Positions 1 to 9,300 of a stretch of 64,000 nucleotides of DNA are shown in pieces (within the stretch, counting starts at the first letter, position 1; the number at the start of each line of letters is the position of its first letter). The stretch spans positions 7,821,559 through 7,885,558 of the forward strand of contig NZ_CP089746.1 in the NCBI RefSeq assembly GCF_029541745.1. The letters are read 5' to 3'. The position numbers were made by a program, and so were the translations under genes. The stretch is from Streptomyces sp. LX-29. GTDB lineage: Bacteria; Actinomycetota; Actinomycetes; Streptomycetales; Streptomycetaceae. The notes under the pieces were generated by a model, which saw nothing but the letters and a program-made list of their open reading frames with translations, was not told the DNA's origin and searched no databases.

Positions 1-786
1 GAACTCCCCCCGGCACAGGCCGTCATCGAACGCACCATCGCCGCGTACCGCGCGGAGGGCCGCGACCACGGCGACATGCTCTCCATGCTGCTGCGCACGA
101 CGGACGCCGCCGGCGTCGGCCTGACCGACCGGGAGATCCGCGACGAGATCATGGGGCTCGCCATCACCGGCATCGGCGGACCCGCCGCCATCGCCTCCTG
201 GATCTTCCACGAGCTCGGTCAGCACCCCGACATCGAGCGGCGGCTGCACGAGGAGCTGGACACCGTCCTCGACGGCCGACGACCCGGCCACCAGGACCTC
301 GCCCGGCTGACCTACACCCAGCGGCTCGTCAAGGAGGCGCTGCGCAAGTACCCGGGGTGGGTGGGCATGCGACGCGCGTGTGAGCCCGTCCGGCTGGGCG
401 AGCACGAGCTCCCCGCCGGCACGGAGGTCATGTACAGCGCGTACGCCCTCCAGAACGACGCCCGCTGGTACCCGGACCCCGACCGGTTCGACCCCGACCG
501 CTGGGACTCCAAGCGGAGCGTGGGGCGGGTCAAGAAGGGCGCCTGGGTGCCGTTCTCGGCAGGGGTCTACAAGTGCATCGGAGACGGCTTCACCGAGATG
601 GAGACGGCCGTCGCGGTCGCCGTCATCGCCTCCCGCTGGCGGCTGCGCCCGGTGCCCGGGCGCGACGTCCGCGCCGTCCACCAACACACCCACGTCGTCC
701 CGGGCCGCCTGCGCATGATCGTGGAACCCCGGAGCGCCGCCCGGAAGACCCGCGCCCCGCACCTGGCGCCGCAGGTGAGCAGGTGA
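1..786 (+). CDS. Cytochrome P450, 5'-truncated by the window edge
   Basis: The reading frame is open from base 1 to a TGA at 784-786, giving 261 residues. That is the C-terminal 60% or so of a 400-450 residue P450. Visible in order are an I-helix region (AITGIGGPAAIASW), the K-helix ExxR (EALR), a PERF-like stretch (PDRFDPDRW) and the haem loop FSAGVYKCIGDGF, with Cys as thiolate ligand. It should be a soluble monooxygenase using ferredoxin and ferredoxin reductase. The I-helix lacks the usual acid/alcohol pair (normally AGxET or similar) and shows Gly-Gly-Pro there. The gene points toward the KASIII-like gene and is separated from it by a hairpin, so it is in a different transcription unit. 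It could be a late oxidase of the cluster or an unrelated flanking gene; the substrate cannot be told. Confidence 0.9.
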   Translation, partial: ELPPAQAVIERTIAAYRAEGRDHGDMLSMLLRTTDAAGVGLTDREIRDEIMGLAITGIGGPAAIASWIFHELGQHPDIERRLHEELDTVLDGRRPGHQDLARLTYTQRLVKEALRKYPGWVGMRRACEPVRLGEHELPAGTEVMYSAYALQNDARWYPDPDRFDPDRWDSKRSVGRVKKGAWVPFSAGVYKCIGDGFTEMETAVAVAVIASRWRLRPVPGRDVRAVHQHTHVVPGRLRMIVEPRSAARKTRAPHLAPQVSR

Positions 787-1203
787 GGAACGCCCGCAGA
801 CGACCGGCGCGCCGCCCGCGGGTCACGACCCCGCGCGGTTGAGGACCGGCGCGGTTGAGGACCGGCGCTCCGCCGGGGCCGCACACGCCCCCGCGGAGCG
901 CCCAACGACCCGGAGGCGAACGCCGGACGCAGCCATCGCGCGGGAGCGGTGCGGCACGCCGGCAGGCGCGCCGCGCGACCGGCGCTCGCCTCCGCCTCCC
1001 ACCCGCGCGCCGAGCCGCCACGGGTCGGCCGCGGGTCGGACCACCCCGGGCCCGACCCACTCCGACCCACCCCGGCCCGTCCCCCCGGGGCCTGACCCCT
1101 GGGCGGCCTGATCACCCCGGCCGGATGCTCGGCTCGCGGGCCCCGACCGCCCGGCCCGCCTCGACCGAGACCCGCACGGCGGATCTCTCCGCGCTCGTCC
1201 CGG
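787..1203. other. 417-bp intergenic region between convergent genes
   Basis: No convincing coding sequence. The short frames here on both strands are compositionally biased shadows without recognisable domains or ribosome binding sites. It starts with a short direct repeat (gaggaccggcgcggtt-like, from about 841) and contains the hairpin listed at 865-901. It is the meeting point of the rightward P450 gene and the leftward PKS/spirocyclase/acyltransferase unit. Confidence 0.6.
865..901. terminator. Probable bidirectional terminator hairpin
   Basis: An inverted repeat with 15-bp arms (GCGCTCCGCCGGGGC and GCCCCCGCGGAGCGC, one mismatch) around a 7-nt loop. It lies between two convergent genes, where a terminator is expected. 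There is no U-tract, which is usual for actinomycete hairpin terminators. Confidence 0.55.
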
Positions 1204-2232
1204 TCAGGGGCGCCACGGCGGCGGGGCGACGACCTCCACGACGGCCGCGGCGATACCCAGACCGGGGCCCGAGCCCGCCAGCAGGATGCGGTCGCCCGGA
1301 CCGGTCCGCCCGGTCGCGAGCAGATGCTCGAAGGAGACCAACTGGTCGCTGGCCATCAGATGCCCCACCCGCCGGCCGAAGTCCCAGGTGGACCGCTCCA
1401 GCGGGAGCCCCAGGGAGGCCAGCCAGGCGTCCACGAGGTCCCGCCCCGCGTGTGCCGGCACCACCCAGGCGAGGTCCTCGACGCCGATGCCCGCCTCGTC
1501 CAGGGTGACGGCCATCAGTTCGCGCTGCGCCTTCATCACCATCAGCATCCAGTCCGCGGGCGCCTCTCCGGTCGCCAGGAACTCCGCCTGCCGGGCGCCC
1601 AGGTCGAGGGGCAGGGCGCGGGCCGAGGCGGCCGGATCCAGCGGCTGCGCCCCCCGGTGCAGGGCCTCGAGCTCGGGCACCGCCGTGGAGTTGACCGACA
1701 GGAGCCGCGCGAAGCCCGGCTCCCGGGTCAGCACCGCGGCCGAGGCGCCGTCCCCCAGCAGATAGCCCGGGCTCGCCCGCCAGCGGTCCACCAGCGGAGG
1801 GCCCATGTTGTCGGCCGCGGTGACCAACGCCGCCTCGCCGCCGCCTCCGCGGAGATACGCCGCCGCCAGTTCAAGGGCGCCGAAGACCCCGTTGCACCCC
1901 TGCCGGACGCCGACCGCCAGCAGATCGCCGCCGACCGCCTCCCGCATCACATACGAGTGCGGCAACCAGCCGTCGGGGCCGCAACGGTAGCCGTCCGCGT
2001 AGAGCAGCAGGCCGAGCGCCGACACCTCACCGCCCCAGCGCTCCAGGGCCGACCGGACCGCCCGTACCGCCATCTCCGGCGCCGAGGTGTAACCGGCCAC
2101 GGCGGCTCCCAACAGGCCGGACCGCTCCACCTCCGCGGCCTCCAGCAAGCCCGCCTCGACCGCCTCACTCACACTCACCCTGTCGGGCAGATACGTTCCC
2201 ACAGCCGCGATGTGTACATCCGGGGTGCGCAC
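1204..2232 (-). CDS. KASIII-like acyltransferase (DpsC/ChlB3/CerJ type), probable pyrrolyl transferase
   Basis: 342 residues with a thiolase/KASIII fold. The GTG start at 2230-2232 is chosen because a strong ribosome binding site (GAGAGGAGGGG) lies 6 nt upstream; a longer frame to 2280 has none. Candidate triad: Cys113 (RQGCNG), His261 (VPAHAGRD) and Asp296 (GHLMASDQ). Asp replaces the Asn of true FabH enzymes, as in CerJ-like enzymes that move an acyl group from a carrier protein to a hydroxyl or another carrier instead of condensing. Known relatives handle aromatic or pyrrolyl groups in chlorothricin- and clorobiocin-type pathways. It is the last gene of the leftward unit, after an aveC homologue. 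Since this window also encodes a halogenated-pyrrole operon, the likely role (inference) is transfer of that pyrrolyl group. Alternative: priming or transfer of another acyl group. Confidence 0.82.
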   Translation of the reverse strand: MRTPDVHIAAVGTYLPDRVSVSEAVEAGLLEAAEVERSGLLGAAVAGYTSAPEMAVRAVRSALERWGGEVSALGLLLYADGYRCGPDGWLPHSYVMREAVGGDLLAVGVRQGCNGVFGALELAAAYLRGGGGEAALVTAADNMGPPLVDRWRASPGYLLGDGASAAVLTREPGFARLLSVNSTAVPELEALHRGAQPLDPAASARALPLDLGARQAEFLATGEAPADWMLMVMKAQRELMAVTLDEAGIGVEDLAWVVPAHAGRDLVDAWLASLGLPLERSTWDFGRRVGHLMASDQLVSFEHLLATGRTGPGDRILLAGSGPGLGIAAAVVEVVAPPPWRP

Positions 2233-2238
2233 CTGTGC

Positions 2239-2248
2239 CCCCTCCTCT
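2239..2248 (-). promoter_or_regulatory. Ribosome binding site deciding the KASIII-like start
   Basis: The minus strand reads GAGAGGAGGGG just upstream of the GTG at 2232. Nothing comparable precedes the in-frame codon at 2280, which sits beside an 8-bp tandem duplication (gatacgtc). Confidence 0.7.
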
Positions 2249-2310
2249 CGATGCAGCGATACGTCGATACGTCGATCCATCGGTAGCGCGACGAGGACTC
2301 GCCACGGTGG

Positions 2311-3303
2311 TCAGTAGCCCGCCGGCGGGCGGAAGAAGTCGGGCAGTCGGTCCGGGGCGCCACCGTCCAGCAGAGAGAAGAGGATGTGCGTGCCGGTGTA
2401 GAGGCCGATGCACACGTTGGCGCCGCCCACCACCGCCAGCAGCCGCGCCCACGGCCGTACCCCCCGCGGCAGCAGTCCCGCCCCCGACTCCAGACAGGTC
2501 TCGTCCCGCGCGTTGCGGAAGTGGCGCATCGCCCCCAGCGCCGCCCCGAACAGCGCGGACGCCACCATCTGGTACAGCGGGAACTGGTACCAGGCGCCGC
2601 TCCAGAGGGTGAGCTCCGGAACCGACCGCGTCCACACGGAGATGCCCACGAAGGAGATCAGCGGCTCACAGAGGTCGAACACCATGACGAGCAGGAAGCC
2701 GAACCCGACCAGCCGCGCCACGCCCCACCGCGGCCGGCGAGCGGCGGCCATGCCGATCCCCTTGCTACAGGCCACGGCCGCGATCAGGGCGGTCATGCAG
2801 ATGCTCAGCGTCGCCAACGGCAGCTCCGCCTCCCGGTGGGGTCCCGCACTCTGCCAGCCGGGCACATAGGGACCCCACGAGGCGACCGCGCCGAACACGT
2901 TGACGTTCGACGCGAGCACCGGATTGACCCAGTTCATCAGGGGGCTCTGCCAACTCGCCAGCAGCAGCCCGATGAACAGCAGGGCGTCGAAGGTCAGCCG
3001 CCGTCGGGCCCGGCACCGCCGGTACAGGTACACCGCGAGGACCAGCACGCCGAGCACCGAGGACAGCGGCACCAACACATCGGCCGGCCGCGTCGCGTCG
3101 CCACCGCCCACGGCCGCGGGCGCCTTCTCCAGCCGATAGCCGCCGTCGGCGAACCACGAGGTGAAGACGTACACCTGGAGCCCCAGCACCGCGGCGCCGA
3201 CAACGGCCCACAACACCACGGGCAGGGTGCACAGCCGCAGGCCGTGAGCGGTCTCCGCCCGCCCGGCGGCGGCCGGCCGCCCTTCGTCGACGAGGTCGGT
3301 CAT
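2311..3303 (-). CDS. AveC-family spirocyclase-like membrane protein, copy 1
   Basis: 330 residues with about seven hydrophobic segments (near residues 25-50, 75-95, 105-125, 165-185, 200-225, 250-265, 285-310), so an integral membrane protein. Conserved blocks shared with the second copy in this window are SWGPYVPGWQ, PELTLWSGAWYQFPLY and the C-terminal PDFFRPPAGY. These place it in the AveC/MeiC spirocyclase family, which directs 6,6-spiroketal formation in avermectin-type macrolides; AveC also dehydrates the product in avermectin. The ATG start has an excellent ribosome binding site (AGGAGAGAGG). It follows PKS protein B by 90 bp and precedes the KASIII-like gene, matching the aveA2-aveC order of the avermectin cluster. 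Predicted role (inference): spiroketalisation around the ketone left by module 3. Confidence 0.88.
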   Translation of the reverse strand: MTDLVDEGRPAAAGRAETAHGLRLCTLPVVLWAVVGAAVLGLQVYVFTSWFADGGYRLEKAPAAVGGGDATRPADVLVPLSSVLGVLVLAVYLYRRCRARRRLTFDALLFIGLLLASWQSPLMNWVNPVLASNVNVFGAVASWGPYVPGWQSAGPHREAELPLATLSICMTALIAAVACSKGIGMAAARRPRWGVARLVGFGFLLVMVFDLCEPLISFVGISVWTRSVPELTLWSGAWYQFPLYQMVASALFGAALGAMRHFRNARDETCLESGAGLLPRGVRPWARLLAVVGGANVCIGLYTGTHILFSLLDGGAPDRLPDFFRPPAGY

Positions 3304-3304
3304 A

Positions 3305-3314
3305 CCTCTCTCCT
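3305..3314 (-). promoter_or_regulatory. Ribosome binding site of aveC-like copy 1
   Basis: AGGAGAGAGG on the minus strand, immediately before T-ATG at 3303. The second aveC-like gene has a near-identical site (40971-40980). Confidence 0.65.
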
Positions 3315-3319
3315 TCTGC

Positions 3320-3367
3320 CGCTACGAGAACCGCTACGAGAACCGCTACGAGAACCGCTACGAATGC
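3320..3367. repeat. 12-bp tandem repeat between PKS B and aveC-like 1
   Basis: The unit cgctacgagaac occurs three times perfectly (3320-3355), followed by a degenerate fourth copy (cgctacgaatgc). It fills the 90-bp gap between the PKS stop and the ribosome binding site of the next gene. On the transcribed strand it reads as repeated GTTCTCGTAGCG. Copy number could vary by slippage; no regulatory function is proven. Confidence 0.85.
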
Positions 3368-3393
3368 CGCTCCGGGCGCCGGCACAGGCGCCC

Positions 3394-6300
3394 CTACGAG
3401 CAGGAGGGGTCCTGCTGGCCGTGCGCCAGGCCGATGAGGTCGTCGAGGTCCATCTCGTCGATCGAGCCGGACGCGATCGTGACCGGGCCCGTGCCCGGAT
3501 CCGTGCCCGGATCCGCGGCGTGGACCGGCGCGGGGTCCGGGGCGCGGCCCGGGGCGCCGGGGGCGGGAGCGACCTCCGCCAGCTCCAGCAGCACCCGCAA
3601 CACCCCCGCCTCCCGCAGCCGACCGAGCGGAATGGACGCCACCGCCGTCCGCAGCTCCTCCTCGCTGAGACCCCACGTCGCCGACGCCTCCACGTCGCCC
3701 CCGCCCCCGCCCTCGGCGCCGGCGTCCGATCCGGTCACCGGCAGCAGCCGGGCACGCAACTGCTCCGCCAGCGCCGCCGGGGTCGGGAAGTCGAACGCGA
3801 GGGTCGCCGGCAGCCGCAGACCGGTCGCGGCGGTCAACCGGTTGCGCAGCTCGACGGCGGTCAGCGAGTCGAAGCCCAACTCCCGGAACGCCCGATCCCC
3901 GGGGACCGCCGCCGTCCCGTCGTGGCCCAGCACCGCCGCGGCATGCGACCGCACCAGGCGCGTCAGGACCTGCGTCTGCTCCCTGGCACCGCGCCGAGCC
4001 AGGCGCTCCACGAGCGAGGCCGCGGCGCCCGGCGCGTCGTCCTCGCCGGCCGCCCCCGAACGGGCCGAGACCCGCACCAGCCCGCGGAGCATCGCCGGCA
4101 CCTCGGACCCGGCGGAACGCGCCCGCAACGCGCCGAGATCGAGCCGAGCCGGAACCAGGAACGGCTCGTCCGCCGCCAACACGGCGTCGAACAGCGCCAG
4201 CCCCTCCTCCGTCGACAGTGGGACCATCCCGCCGCGATGAATCCTGGCGTGGTCGGAGCCGTCCAGATGGCGTGTCATGCCGCTGCCCCGCGCCCACAGG
4301 CCCCACGCGAGCGAGACCGCGGGCAGCCCCCGCGCCCACCGATGCTGCGCCAACGCGTCCAGCACCGCGTTGCCCGCCGCGTAGTTGCCCTGCCCCGGAG
4401 AGCCGAGCACGGCCGCCGCCGAGGAGAACAACACGAAGGCCGCCAGCTCCATCCCCCGCGTCAGCTCGTGCAGATGCAGCGCCGGAGCCACCTTGGCGCG
4501 CAGCACCGCGTCGACCCGCTCCGGCGTCAGCGAGGGGATCGTCCCGTCGTCCAGAACGCCCGCCGCGTGCACCACCGCGGTCAGCGGATGCCGATCCGGT
4601 ACCCCGGCCAGCAGGCCCGCCAGGGCCTCCCGGTCGGCGACGTCACAGGCGACGACGGATACCGTCGCGCCGAGCGCCGACAACTCGGCCGCGAGCTCCC
4701 GCACACCCTCGGCCGCCTCACCCCGGCGGCCCGCCAGCAGCAGCCGCCGCACGCCGTGCGCCACGACCAGATGGCGGGCGACCAGCCCGCCCAGGACCCC
4801 GGTACCACCGGTGATCAGCACGGTGCCCTCCGGATCCAGCGCGCCCGGGGCCGTGCCGCCCGAGCCGGACCCCTCCTCCCGGACCAAGCGCTCCAGCCGC
4901 GGCACCCGTAGCTCACCCGCGCGGACGGCCAACTGGGGCTCCCCGACATCAGGCGCGGCGAACAACAGATGAGCCGAGACGTCGAGCCCGTCCCAGTCCA
5001 CCAGCACGATGCGGCCCGGATTCTCGGACTGCGCCGAACGGATCAGGCCCCACACCGCGGCGCCGGGCAGATCCACCACATCCTCGTCCCGCTCGACGGC
5101 GACCGCCCCGCGCGTCGACACGACCAGTCGCGTCTCGGCGAAGCGATCGTCGGCCAGCCACGCCCGCACCACGCGCAGCGCACGATGCGCGGCCGTGTGC
5201 ACGGCCGCCGCGTCGCCCTCACCACCACAGGGCAGCAGAACCACATCGGGAACCGGGTCGCCACCGCCCTCCACGGCCTCCACCAGCGCGGCCCAGTCGT
5301 CATGGCGCCGAACCCCCAGCCCGTACGGGTCCTCGCCGACGACGGCGAAGACGGCGGGGAAGGCGTCGGGAAGCGGTGGATCGGACGCGGGTGGCGACAC
5401 CGGGGACCACACCGTACGGAACAGCGACTCGTGGAACTCCGAGCCGAGAGCACGCATCTCCCCGGCCGACACCGGCCGCAGCGCCAGCGCGTCGACGGAA
5501 GCCACCGGCCGCCCCACCTCGTCGAACGCCTCGATGGCCACCGCCTCACGGTCGGCGAGCGGGGAGAGCCGCACCCGCAGCGCCTCGGCGCCCGGGGCGT
5601 GCACGGTCACCCCCCGCCACACGAACGGCAGTCGCGCGGCCGGGCGCTCCTTCGGCCGTGCGACCCCCGGCACGCCGTCCCCCGCCGCGCCGAGACCCAG
5701 GCCGAGCGTGTGCAGCGCCGCGTCCAGCAACGCGGGGTGGATACCGAACCGCCCCGCCTCCTCGGCCTGCGCCTCGGGGAGCCGCACCTCCGCGAGGAGA
5801 TCGGCGCCGTGGCGCCAGGCGCCACGCAACCCCTGGAACGCCGGGCCGTACGCCAGCCCCGCCTCCGCCAGCAGCTCGTAGAGCGCGTCCAGGTCGACGG
5901 CCCGAGCCCCCGCCGGCGGCCACACGCTCGCCGCCGCGCCCTCGGTCCCTCCCGTGTCGGTCACGGCGCTCAGGGTGCCCGTGGCGTGCCGCGTCCACGG
6001 ACGGTCGGCGTCGTCCCCGTCCTCCGTACGGGAGGCGTCGCCGTGGACGCGGGAGTAGGCGGCGAACTCCCGACGGCCGTCGTCGTCCGGTGCCCCGACG
6101 CTGAGCTGCACATCGACCCCGCCCCGCCGCGGGAGGAGCAGGGGCGCCTGGAGGGTGAGTTCCTCGATGAGCCGACAGCCGACGTGTGCACCGGCTTGAA
6201 GGGCGAGATCGAGGAAGGCGGTGCCGGGCAGGAGCACGGTGTCGCCGAGGGCGTGGTCCGCGAGCCAGGGGTGCGTACGGAGCGAGAGCCGGCCGGTGAG

Positions 6301-9300
6301 CAGATGGCCGTCACCGCCCGCGATCCGGACCACTGCTGCGAGGAGTGGGTGGGTGGTTTCGTCGAGTCCGGCGGTGGTGGGGTTGGTGGTGTGGGGGTGG
6401 GAGTGGAGCCAGTAGCGCTGGTGTTGGAAGGGGTAGGTGGGGAGGTCGGTGGGGTGGGGGGTGGGGGTGTGGTGTTGGTAGTGGTGGTGCCAGTTGATGG
6501 TGTGGTGGTGGGTGTGGGCGTGGGCGAGGGCGGTGAGGAGTTGGTGGGTGTCGTTGTGGTTTCTGCGGAGGGTGCTGATGACGGTGGTGGGTGGACCGGT
6601 GTGGTCGGTGTGGTCGGTCTGATCGGTCTGGCCGGTCTGATCGCGTTCGGTGTGGGTGGTGTCGTGGAGGGCGGGGGTGAGGGTGGGGTGGGGGCTGATT
6701 TCGATGAAGGTGGTGTGGCCTTGTTGGTGGAGGGTGTGGATGGTTTCGGTGAAGCGGACGGGTTGGCGGAGGTTGCGGTACCAGTAGCGGGCGTCGAGTG
6801 TGGTTCCGTCGTGGGTTTGGTTGTCGACGGTGGAGTGGAAGGGGGTGTGGGTGGGTTGTGGGGTGATGTTTTGTAGTTGGGTGAGGAGTTGGTTTTGGAG
6901 GGGGTTGATGTGGGGGCAGTGGGAGGCGTAGTCGACGGGGATGCGTTTGGCGCGTACTTGTTCGCATGCGGTGATGGCGTGGGCGAAGACGGGTGAGGTG
7001 TGGAGGAGGTTGAGGCCCATGCCGGGCCATTGACCGCCTTGGCCGGGGAAGACGAACACGATCCGGCCTGGGGCCGTGGTCGTGGTCGTGGTGGGGGGTG
7101 TGTGGTGGAGGGTGGGGTGGGGTCGGCCGGTGGCCAGGGCGTCCAGGCCCTGGAGCAGTTCCTCGCGGTCCGAGCCGATGACCACAGCACGATGCTCGAA
7201 GACCGACCGGCGGGCGGCCAGCGAGTAGCCGATGTCGGCAAGCCTCGGCCCGGTTCCGGCGGAGGTTGCGGCCAGGTAGCGATGGAGCCGGCGCGCCTGA
7301 GCCCGCAGCGCCTCGGGCGACTTCCCGGACACCGGCCAGGGCAGCGGAACGCTGCCGGACTCCTCGCCGGAGCCCGCGCTGCCCCGCTCGACCGCGGACG
7401 CCTCAGCCGAGGGGGTGTGGGCGTCCCGCTCGGAGTCGACCGCCGACTCGGGGGGCGCCTCCTCCAGGATCACATGGGCGTTGGTGCCGCTGACGCCGAA
7501 CGACGACACACCGGCCCGCCGCGGACGCCCGTTCCGCGACCAGGGCAGCGCCTCGGTCAGCAGCCGCACCGCGCCCGAGGCCCAGTCCACATGCGGCGAG
7601 GGCTCCGACACATGCAGGGTCGGCGGCAGCAGCTCGTTCCGCAGCGCCATCACCATCTTGATGACCCCGCCCACGCCGGCCGCCGCCTGCGCATGCCCGA
7701 TGTTGGACTTCACCGAACCCAGCCACAGCGGCCGTCCCTCGGGCCGGTCCCGGCCGTACGCGGCCAACAGGGCCTGGGCCTCGATCGGGTCGCCGAGGAC
7801 GGTACCGGTGCCATGCCCCTCGACCGCGTCGATCTCGGCGGGCGACAACGCCGCGCTGGCCAGGGCCTGTCGGATGACCCGCTGCTGCGAGGGACCGCTG
7901 GGAGCGGTGAGGCCGTTGCTGGCACCGTCCTGGTTGATCGCGCTCCCACGGACCACGGCCAGGACGCGATGGCCGTTGCGCCGTGCGTCGGAGAGTCGCT
8001 CCACGAGGATCATGCCGGCGCCCTCCGCCCAGCCGGTGCCGTCCGCGGAGGCGGAGAACGCCTTGCAGCGACCGTCGACGGACAGCCCGCGCTGGCGGGA
8101 GAACTCGATGAACGTCGCCGGAGTGGACATCACCATCACCCCGCCGACGAGCGCCAGCGAACACTCCTCCGTACGCAGCGCCTGGCAGGCCATGTGCAGG
8201 GCCACCAGGGATGACGAACAGGCGGTGTCCACCGACACCGCGGGCCCCTCCAGCCCGAAGGTGTAGGCGATACGGCCGGAGGCGACGCTCCCGGAGCTGC
8301 CCGTCAGGGCATAGCCGGCCGCGGCCGTCGGCACCTGCCGCACATGTGCCGCGAAGTCCTGCACGTTGATGCCGGCGAAGACCCCGGTCTGACTGCCGCG
8401 GAGGGTCTCCGGGGCGATTCCCGCGTGTTCGAGGGCCTCCCAGGAGACCTCCAGCAGCAGCCGCTGCTGCGGGTCCATCGCGAGCGCCTCGCGGGGACTG
8501 ATCCCGAAGAAGCCGGGATCGAAATCGCCCGCGTCGTAGAGGAACCCGCCATGGCGGGTGTAGCAGGTGCCCTGGTGGTCGGGGTCCGGGTGGTAGATCC
8601 GCTCCAGGTCCCAGCCGCGGTCCGTGGGGAACTCGGTGACGGCGTCCGTACCGGCGGCGACCAACTGCCACAGGTCTTCGGCCGACCGCACTTCCCCCGG
8701 GTAGCGGCACGCCATGCCGACGATCGCGATGGGCTCGTCCGGGTCGGCCACCCGAGTCCGCGCCGGCGGCGACGTGGCCGCGCGCTCGTCGTCGCCCAGC
8801 AGCATCATGCGCAGACGGGCAGCGCAGGCGGCGGGACTCGGGTGGTCGAAGACCAGCGTCGTGGGCAGGGACAGCCCGGTGGCGGCCGAGACACGGTTGC
8901 GGAACTCGACGGCCGTCAGGGAGTCGAACCCCACGTCGCTGAAGGCGCGCTGGGCGTCGATCGACTCGGGCCCGTCATGACCGAGGACGGCGGCGGTGTG
9001 GGTGCGCACGATGTCGAGGAGAGCCCGGTGCTGCTCATCGGCCGAGCACTGCACGAGACGCTCCCGGAGGGAGTCGACCGAGGGGCGGTCGGATCCCTTG
9101 TCGAGCAACTCTCGAACCTCGGGGATGTCGTCGATGAGCGGTGCCGGCCGCCGGGCGCTGAAGGTGGCGGCGAAGTCCGGCCAGTTGACGTCCGCGGTGA
9201 CGGTGGTGGTGTCGGGGCGATGAGCGAGGGTGTGGGCGAGTGCGGTGAGGGCGAGTCCGGGTGGGATGGCGGGAAGGCCGTGGCGGCGCAGCCGGTCCCG

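Noticed and set aside
3320..3367. Short CRISPR-like array
   Set aside because: Units are contiguous 12-bp tandem copies with no spacers, and no cas genes are present.
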